NCBI GenBank assembly: GCA_003552585.1
Contig: PUNK01000032.1
Span: 1-64,000, forward strand
Length of the DNA: 64,000 bases
From: Thermoplasmata archaeon
GTDB taxonomy: Archaea > Thermoplasmatota > Thermoplasmata > Halarchaeoplasmatales > Halarchaeoplasmataceae
Reading direction: 5' to 3'
Position numbers and translations under genes: made by a program. Shown here one piece after another: positions 59,282 to 64,000 of the stretch (within the stretch, counting starts at the first letter, position 1; each line of letters begins with the position of its first letter). The notes beneath the pieces were generated by a model. It was not told the DNA's origin and searched no databases. It saw nothing but the letters and a program-made list of their open reading frames with translations.

Positions 59282-59297
59282 CTTTGACCTCCAGAAA

Positions 59298-60023
59298 TCA
59301 TTCTTGAACCACCTTATCGAATAAAGTTTGAAAGCGCTTTAGCTGTTTTTTTTCCATACTATTACCAGGTAAGCTGACCAAAAGATAACTGTCTTTATTT
59401 GTGATCTTATCTGCCATCCAGTCAAAAAACTTCAAAACCTTTTCGAAATCGTTATAAGCTATTAATTTTGGTACCCCCTCAAATAGAACCACTGCTGTGT
59501 CCGTTCCTTTCAGAGCTTTTCCGATCTTTCCAGATAAATGGTTTACTTCGAAAGAAGAAGTTATATGATTACTTGCTTCTCCAGTATTCTGAGATCTTGT
59601 GAGTTGGATGTATCTAACCTTTTTTGGAGGTAATGAATGATTTAGTATCAATTTGGATGGTTTTTCCCTGCTTACCACCAAAGCATCAATACCTTCTTTC
59701 ACCAGATAACTCATCACATCGAATGCTTTAGTAGAATCCTCTTCAATAAAAAGATAGGAAAAACTATCCTTCATGTCAGCAAGGTCTTGAGAATTTCCTT
59801 CATAAACTGATTCATCAAATAAAATTATACTAGGATCGTCTTCGAGTTCTACTCTTTTAGAAGCCACATCCTGATAAATGGTGCCCAACTTGCTCTCTAT
59901 CCTGCTCTTTAATTCCCATCCATCGTACCTTGAAATCAAACTCTTTGCATTTCTCAGAGCTTCATCGAGTCCTTTCTCATAGCCCTTGAGGTAGGCTTTC
60001 TTGATCAATTCATCCTTGCTCAT
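59298..60023 (-). CDS. DUF835-domain protein
   Basis: In this 241-residue protein residues about 1-60 are helical (KGYEKGLDEALRNAKSLI), and the rest matches the DUF835 pattern: SYLFIEEDSTKAFDVMSYL, GIDALVVSREKP, VRYIQLTRSQN, DTAVVLFEGVPKLIAYNDFE and YLLVSLPGNSMEKKQL. The fold appears to be an alpha/beta, RecA- or KaiC-like remnant found mostly in Thermoplasmata and other euryarchaea, with no clear P-loop. The role is unknown, perhaps signalling. It lies in an operon between PAC2 (19 nt upstream) and DHH phosphoesterase (16 nt downstream). Confidence 0.78.
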   Translation of the reverse strand: MSKDELIKKAYLKGYEKGLDEALRNAKSLISRYDGWELKSRIESKLGTIYQDVASKRVELEDDPSIILFDESVYEGNSQDLADMKDSFSYLFIEEDSTKAFDVMSYLVKEGIDALVVSREKPSKLILNHSLPPKKVRYIQLTRSQNTGEASNHITSSFEVNHLSGKIGKALKGTDTAVVLFEGVPKLIAYNDFEKVLKFFDWMADKITNKDSYLLVSLPGNSMEKKQLKRFQTLFDKVVQE

Positions 60024-60042
60024 GCTTTTTCCAGCCCGAATA

Positions 60043-60822
60043 TTATCCTATGTACCGAAGATGCTCACTTTTACCCTCCTGGCCAACTCCACTGCTTGGA
60101 TCCATCTCCATGAATTTATTTGTTATACTCTCTACTTCCTCCGCTTTATCATCAAGAGCATCGAAGGATAGTTCTTCGATATTTAGCAGGGAAAGAAGGA
60201 TCTCAAGAACCGCTCTAGATGCAGTAGGGTCTACAAAATAACCAGAAGTTTCTCCCATCAAACACAGACCATCTATATCGTAAAGTCTCTTTCCGAGTCC
60301 TAAAAGTAAACCACTGGCTCCAACAATGCCTGAAGAGGGGTGTTCTTTATCAAACACCACCCCAAACTCTTTTCCTTTTTCAACTAAATTATGGTTTGTC
60401 GCAGCACCCAATACACGTGGTTTATCTATCATAGATCCCTGACCATATCCTCCCAAAGAATAAACCATATCAACCCCAAATTCTTTAACGATCTCTAGAA
60501 CCCTTGCAGTGAGCAAATACTGCCCTTGAGGAGTCATCCCTTGATAATCTCCTGTCAAGAATATCAGATCGATATCATCTTCACCTGCATTTTTTTTATA
60601 ATAAAGTTTGTTGCATACCATCTCAGCTATACCATCATCGTTTACCAGAACCTGAGGGGGAAAGTAAATCGAGTATATCTCCGCGAATATCTCTGCATCC
60701 AGCTCATCTATCATATGCTCCGCAGCTAGCTTACCAACGTTCCCAACTCCTGGTAACCCTTCTATGAGTACAGCATTTTTAGGTTCAACTTCTTTCAAGA
60801 ATTTTACGGATATATTTTCCAT
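60043..60822 (-). CDS. PAC2-family protein, proteasome assembly chaperone-like
   Basis: This 259-residue protein has the PAC2 start NAVLIEGLPGVGNVGKLAAEHMIDEL, a middle LTGDYQGMTPQGQYLL and the DMVYSLGGYGQGS segment, ending in a helical arm with VESITNKFMEMDPSSG. The archaeal PbaB/PbaA relatives assist 20S proteasome alpha-ring assembly. In archaea the gene often stands next to nop10, as here (6 nt), among translation genes. Its product is cytosolic. No proteasome subunit gene is in the window, so its role rests on family knowledge. Confidence 0.9.
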   Translation of the reverse strand: MENISVKFLKEVEPKNAVLIEGLPGVGNVGKLAAEHMIDELDAEIFAEIYSIYFPPQVLVNDDGIAEMVCNKLYYKKNAGEDDIDLIFLTGDYQGMTPQGQYLLTARVLEIVKEFGVDMVYSLGGYGQGSMIDKPRVLGAATNHNLVEKGKEFGVVFDKEHPSSGIVGASGLLLGLGKRLYDIDGLCLMGETSGYFVDPTASRAVLEILLSLLNIEELSFDALDDKAEEVESITNKFMEMDPSSGVGQEGKSEHLRYIG

Positions 60823-60828
60823 ATATTA

Positions 60829-60993
60829 TCATTCCTTTTCTGCCTTTTTAAATTGTTTCCTACGATAATCACCATATCTGTCTTCAGGTGAATACCTAGG
60901 TGGATGTGGATTTATAGTTTTTTCACCACAACATGAACATCTCTCTGATAGCGTATAGGTACCACAGGACGAACATAACCTTATCTTCTTCAT
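60829..60993 (-). CDS. nop10: H/ACA ribonucleoprotein subunit Nop10
   Basis: This 54-residue protein was read directly: it starts MKKIRLCSSCGTYTLSERC and continues with CCGEKT and NPHPPRYSPEDRYGDYRR. Two Cys pairs (C7/C10 and C19 or C21/C22) form the zinc ribbon, and the HPPRYSPEDxYGxYR segment is the Nop10 signature. It binds Cbf5 in the box H/ACA pseudouridylation complex. The start ATG 60993 is 27-34 nt after a TATA box (61020-61026), giving a leader of about four bases. It heads the operon with PAC2, DUF835, DHH and the protease. Confidence 0.95.
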   Translation of the reverse strand: MKKIRLCSSCGTYTLSERCSCCGEKTINPHPPRYSPEDRYGDYRRKQFKKAEKE

Positions 60994-61019
60994 CTCATTC
61001 AAATCAGTGCTGATAAAGG

Positions 61020-61026
61020 TATATAA
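61020..61026 (-). promoter_or_regulatory. TATA box of the nop10-PAC2 operon
   Basis: On the minus strand TTATATA, inside CCTTATATACC, is centred 30 nt before the nop10 ATG. A transcript start near 60997 would leave only a few untranslated bases. The gap to the transaldolase stop is 48 nt, so this is an independent promoter within a tightly packed minus-strand region. Confidence 0.5.
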
Positions 61027-61041
61027 GGCTTTTTGATGAAG

Positions 61042-61944
61042 TCAGCCTTTGAGTATCGAACGGTACTCCGGAATCACATCTTTTGTGAACCCTTCCATAC
61101 CTTCCTTGGTTTTGAAATGTATGACCATCTTTTCGATCACTGAAAATGGGAGCGTAGCTATATCGACTCCCATCTCTGCACAAAGTCTTACCTGCCTGGG
61201 TGTCCTTATACTTGCAGCTATTATCTCGGTATCGAATTCATACCTGTCGTAGATTTCCTTTATTGACCACACTAGATCGACGCCCGAGAAGATCCCATCG
61301 TCATTAGCCCAGTCGAAGAGTTTCATGATCGAGTGATCCTTGTAGATCATCTCTTCAACTCTACCAGACATGATCATCTCATAGATCTTTTGTTCTCTGA
61401 TCTTTCGAGCCAATTCTTCCGGGTAATAGGTACCCTTAGGATAATCCTCTCCTCTTCTGAGATTTATTTTTTTACGGATGTGATCATCTATCCGCCCCAA
61501 GAAGGGACTGACATAGGCTGCACCAGCCTTGGCAGCCATCAATGCCTGGTTGGGCGACATCACCAATGTACAGTTGACTGGTATGTCATCCTCTGAGAGT
61601 GTCTTTATCGCCTTCACACCTGCGAATTCGTCATCGTTCTCTGTTGTCGCGGTATTGATCGGAATCTTAACGACCACATTATTGTTGATATCGTTGAATC
61701 CTTCGTAAAGTATCTTGGCTTCAGAGACCATCTCTTCCTTGGAAATACCTCCCACCTCAAGGCTGACTGGGCCCTCTACTGTACGAAGTATCTCTTCTAT
61801 ATGATCATCTAGGCTTATATCCTCGGACTCAGATTCTACAGCCTTCTTGATGAGTGAGGGATTCGTTGTAACTCCATCGAGTATACCCCACGACTCAGCT
61901 TCTTTTATCTCATCTATTTTTGCAGTATCTACAAATATCTTCAT
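61042..61944 (-). CDS. Transaldolase family protein (TalC/MipB-like) with a ~70-residue insertion
   Basis: This protein of about 300 residues has the small-transaldolase pattern: MKIFVDTAKIDEIKEA, GVTTNPSLI, the Schiff-base lysine in NVVVKIPIN, NCTLVMSPNQALMAAKAGAAYVSPFLGRIDDH and the end segment TPRQVRLCAEMGVDIATLPFSVIEKM. Between PFLGRIDDH and the WSIKEIYDRY segment it has about 70 extra residues (about RGEDYPKGTYYPEEL onward), so it is longer than the usual ~220. It should exchange dihydroxyacetone units in the pentose phosphate pathway, fitting the transketolase genes beside it. I choose ATG 61944 after AGGGGAT; the longer start 61968 overlaps the transketolase stop. Confidence 0.86.
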   Translation of the reverse strand: MKIFVDTAKIDEIKEAESWGILDGVTTNPSLIKKAVESESEDISLDDHIEEILRTVEGPVSLEVGGISKEEMVSEAKILYEGFNDINNNVVVKIPINTATTENDDEFAGVKAIKTLSEDDIPVNCTLVMSPNQALMAAKAGAAYVSPFLGRIDDHIRKKINLRRGEDYPKGTYYPEELARKIREQKIYEMIMSGRVEEMIYKDHSIMKLFDWANDDGIFSGVDLVWSIKEIYDRYEFDTEIIAASIRTPRQVRLCAEMGVDIATLPFSVIEKMVIHFKTKEGMEGFTKDVIPEYRSILKG

Positions 61945-61964
61945 CATATCCCCTTTTCTAATTC

Positions 61965-62906
61965 TCATTTTCTAGCTATCACATCATGAGCACTCTCTAC
62001 AATTGCTTCAGCAGTCAAACCATACTTTTCCATCAATTCTTCGCTATTTCCTGACTCTCCAAATACATTGGGTACGCCAACTCGCTTCATCGGTACATGA
62101 TAACTTTCGGAAAGCACCTGCGATATGCCACTTCCCATACCCTGGCTAACCACCTGTTCTTCCGCAGTGACTACGCCTCCTGTCTCTTTAGCAGCTTTGA
62201 CTATGGTCTTCTCATCGAGGGGCTTGATCGTACTCATATTAACTACACGGGCCTCGATATTTTCTTTTTTCTGGAGCATCTTAGCAGCTTTCAAACACCG
62301 TGAAACCATTATCCCTGTTCCTATCAATGTAACATCATCTCCGTCTTTCAAAATACTCGCTTTACCAAACTCAAAAAGTGAATCCTCATCCGTGATTATA
62401 GGAACGCTAGAACGTCCGAGTCTCATGTAAAATGGGCCATCCATATCTGCAATAGTTCTCGTTGCTTTGGAGGTTTCGTAGTAGTCAGCTGGGGCAACTA
62501 CCCTTATATTGGGTAGAACTCTCATCAAAGCTATATCTTCCAACATCTGATGAGATGCACCATCTCCCCCGACAGTGATACCTGCATGAGTAGCCACTAT
62601 CTTTACGTTTGCACGAGTGTATGCTATGCTTTGACGGACCTGATCATAAGCCCTACCGGTAGCAAAAACCGCAAAAGTACTGGCAAAAACTGTTTTGCCC
62701 TGGAACGCTAGACCTGCAGCTACCCCCATCATGTTTTGTTCAGCCACACCACTGTTGAAGAAACGCTCTGGAAATTCTTTACCAAATTCTTTTATCCTGC
62801 ATGACCCACAAAGATCAGCACCGATTGCCACTATATCATCACGCTCTCTACCCAGTTCCACCAGTGTTTCACCGTATGCATCCCGCTGCTTTGCCATCTC
62901 CCACAT
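61965..62906 (-). CDS. Transketolase, C-terminal subunit
   Basis: The 313-residue half carries the pyrimidine-binding and C-terminal domains: AIGADLCGSCRIKEF, FFNSGVAEQNMMGVAAGLA with the catalytic Glu, FATGRAYDQVRQSIAYTRANV, SHQMLEDIALMRVLPNIRVV and a C-terminal domain beginning VVTAEEQVVSQGMG. With the separate N-terminal subunit it transfers two-carbon units in non-oxidative pentose formation. Splitting is usual in archaea. ATG 62906 lies about 8 nt after a GGGAGG site inside the upstream gene. It ends where the alternative transaldolase start overlaps. Confidence 0.94.
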   Translation of the reverse strand: MWEMAKQRDAYGETLVELGRERDDIVAIGADLCGSCRIKEFGKEFPERFFNSGVAEQNMMGVAAGLAFQGKTVFASTFAVFATGRAYDQVRQSIAYTRANVKIVATHAGITVGGDGASHQMLEDIALMRVLPNIRVVAPADYYETSKATRTIADMDGPFYMRLGRSSVPIITDEDSLFEFGKASILKDGDDVTLIGTGIMVSRCLKAAKMLQKKENIEARVVNMSTIKPLDEKTIVKAAKETGGVVTAEEQVVSQGMGSGISQVLSESYHVPMKRVGVPNVFGESGNSEELMEKYGLTAEAIVESAHDVIARK

Positions 62907-62908
62907 TT

Positions 62909-63742
62909 TTATTTGCCTCCCAGTTCCTTCAAAGCTATCTCAAGTTGTTCGTCGTTCGCAGCTTTGCCGTGGAAGGCCAAAGAACCCTCCATAAAGGTTA
63001 CACCCTTTCCTTTCACAGTATGAGCTACTATCATCGATGGTTTTCCCTCTACTTCTAAAGCTTTCTGAATCGACTCATATATCTTTCCCATATCGTGTCC
63101 ATCTATCTCCTGAACATGCCACCCAAATGATTTCCATTTAGAAACAATCGGTTCTATAGACACTACCTCCTCAGTCGAACCATCTATCTGAAGTTGATTC
63201 CTATCTAAGAAAACTATCAGATTATCCAATTTGTACTGGGCGGCAAACATACCCGCCTCCCATATCTGGCCTGACTGCATCTCTCCATCACCGCAAATAA
63301 CGAATATCCTGTAATTTTTTCTATCTATGTTGGAGGCCAAAGACATGCCGCAGGCGATAGAAAGACCTTGGCCCAGGGAACCTGTAGATGCATCAACTCC
63401 AGGGGTTTTTCGCATGTCCGGATGACCTTGCAATCTGGAACCGAGTGCCCTAAGTGTCATAAGTTCCTCAATTGGAAAGTAGCCTGATTCTGCCAAGACA
63501 CCATAAAGTGCGGGTGCGGCATGGCCTTTGCTGAGTACTAACCTATCACGTTCTTCCCAATCTGGCTCATCTGGCTTATGATCCATTATTTCAAAATATA
63601 GAACCGTAAGCATGTCAGTTGCCGATAGAGAGCCACCAGGATGCCCTGACCCTGCTGCATTTGTACTCTTTACAACATAAATCCTAACTCTACGAGCGAT
63701 CTCTTTCAGTTCCTTTATCCTGTCATCATTGAGTGTTTCCAT
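62909..63742 (-). CDS. Transketolase, N-terminal (thiamine diphosphate) subunit
   Basis: The 277-residue half holds the diphosphate/Mg site: STNAAGSGHPGGSLSATDML, DRLVLSKGHAAPALYGVLAE, DASTGSLGQGLSIACGMSLA, ICGDGEMQSGQIWEAGMFA and LDRNQLQIDG. The GDGEMQSGQ-to-N stretch is the ThDP motif. It starts with ATG 63742, eight bases after AGGAGA, and is 2 nt upstream of the C-terminal subunit gene. The set of transketolase and transaldolase genes forms a compact pentose phosphate operon, fitting ribose supply for the purine synthesis gene upstream. Confidence 0.95.
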   Translation of the reverse strand: METLNDDRIKELKEIARRVRIYVVKSTNAAGSGHPGGSLSATDMLTVLYFEIMDHKPDEPDWEERDRLVLSKGHAAPALYGVLAESGYFPIEELMTLRALGSRLQGHPDMRKTPGVDASTGSLGQGLSIACGMSLASNIDRKNYRIFVICGDGEMQSGQIWEAGMFAAQYKLDNLIVFLDRNQLQIDGSTEEVVSIEPIVSKWKSFGWHVQEIDGHDMGKIYESIQKALEVEGKPSMIVAHTVKGKGVTFMEGSLAFHGKAANDEQLEIALKELGGK

Positions 63743-63818
63743 CTGATATATCTCCTAATCTTTAAGATGATTGGGTAAAGAACTATCCGTTATTATCTTT
63801 TTCGGATGGCTTGATAAC

Positions 63819-64000
63819 TTACTCAATCCAGGCTTTGTTATCTTCCAGATGCACGCAGTCCTCAGCAAAGTAACCTACAACCTCGGGCAGCAACTTATGT
63901 TCTTCCTTTAGCACCCGTTGAGCAAGTGATTCCACTGTATCGTCGTGCTTCACAGGTACACATCTCTGTGAGATTATTGGACCCATGTCAACTTCTTTCG
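63819..64000 (-). CDS. purN: Phosphoribosylglycinamide formyltransferase, C-terminal part (5' truncated)
   Basis: The minus frame enters from the right edge and stops with TAA at 63819-63821. The 60 codons read MGPIISQRCVPVKHDDT, then LAQRVLKEEHKLLPEVVGYFAED and end in WIE. This is the C-terminal region of PurN, which formylates GAR in purine synthesis; the family pattern GP(I)I.Q..VPV...D...L..RV...EH.LyP is clear. The catalytic region is outside the window. The gap of 76 nt to the transketolase gene holds a ribosome binding site and possibly a promoter. Confidence 0.88.
   Translation of the reverse strand, partial: KEVDMGPIISQRCVPVKHDDTVESLAQRVLKEEHKLLPEVVGYFAEDCVHLEDNKAWIE

Noticed and set aside
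1-64000. CRISPR arrays, tRNA or rRNA genes, insertion sequences, prophage
   Set aside because: No regular repeats, cloverleaf-like segments with the usual T-arm, rRNA signatures, transposase or phage genes were seen on either strand. A GTTCGAAC at 568-575 resembles a T-loop core, but no cloverleaf forms around it.

Overview
The window looks like a chromosome segment of an anaerobic archaeon, most likely a Thermoplasmatota lineage of the marine benthic group D type. Archaeal signs are Nop10, a PAC2 proteasome chaperone, the archaeal thiolase/DUF35/HMG-CoA synthase set, split transketolase, two-gene methylmalonyl-CoA mutase, TATA-box promoters with short or absent leaders, and GGTG-type ribosome binding sites. 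A heliorhodopsin gene and the Hdr/Mvh gene content fit such sediment archaea. The assignment is inference; there is no rRNA or tRNA here.

Layout. 1-3.8 kb: the tail of a secreted protein, a GC-rich hairpin-filled stretch that may be an unknown structured RNA, a HAD phosphatase, a possible 52-residue gene and a membrane-anchored 5'-nucleotidase. 3.8-11.3 kb (minus): a six-gene operon of FGGY kinase, DUF1667 protein, GlpB-like and BON-GlpA-like flavoproteins, a CCG iron-sulfur protein and an AGPS-like FAD oxidase, probably for glycerol 3-phosphate or ether-glycerol oxidation. 11.4-18.2 kb: a secreted M14 carboxypeptidase whose C-terminus and 3' flank nearly repeat the left window edge in inverted orientation, then cysS, a beta-propeller membrane protein, a Nudix hydrolase, an acetyltransferase and a small winged-helix regulator. 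18.2-18.7 kb holds a decayed acyl-CoA synthetase fragment.

18.7-44.2 kb is the metabolic core. mvhG, mvhA and a maturation protease run rightward and meet a long leftward gene run. That run begins at about 44.2 kb with a gamma-carbonic-anhydrase-like protein, then acyl-CoA dehydrogenase, EtfB, EtfA, an acetate transporter-like protein, thiolase, 3-hydroxyacyl-CoA dehydrogenase and enoyl-CoA hydratase. It continues without a strand change into hdrC, hdrB, hdrA, a 1493-residue HdrA-GltD-HdrA fusion, mvhD, an FrhB/FdhB-like subunit, a tandem HdrC, a double HdrA, a second mvhD and a propionyl-CoA synthetase. Together they suggest beta-oxidation or its reverse coupled to a very large flavin-based electron-bifurcating hub with possible H2, F420H2/ferredoxin, NAD(P)H and disulfide ports.

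44.3-49.7 kb: the B12-binding subunit of methylmalonyl-CoA mutase, MeaB, the mutase large subunit, a cobalamin adenosyltransferase and a medium-chain acyl-CoA synthetase. 49.7-53.6 kb: a nitroreductase and the mevalonate entry complex with its HTH regulator. 53.7-57.3 kb: heliorhodopsin, a PEBP protein, a lipoate-protein ligase domain, a radical SAM protein that may be a LipS-type lipoyl synthase component, and a methyltransferase. 57.3-61.0 kb (minus): a nop10-PAC2-DUF835-DHH-site-2-protease operon. 61.0-64.0 kb (minus): a transaldolase with an insertion, the two transketolase halves, and the 3' end of purN.

No CRISPR array, tRNA, rRNA, insertion sequence or prophage was found. Domain assignments come from reading motifs by eye; no database search was run.
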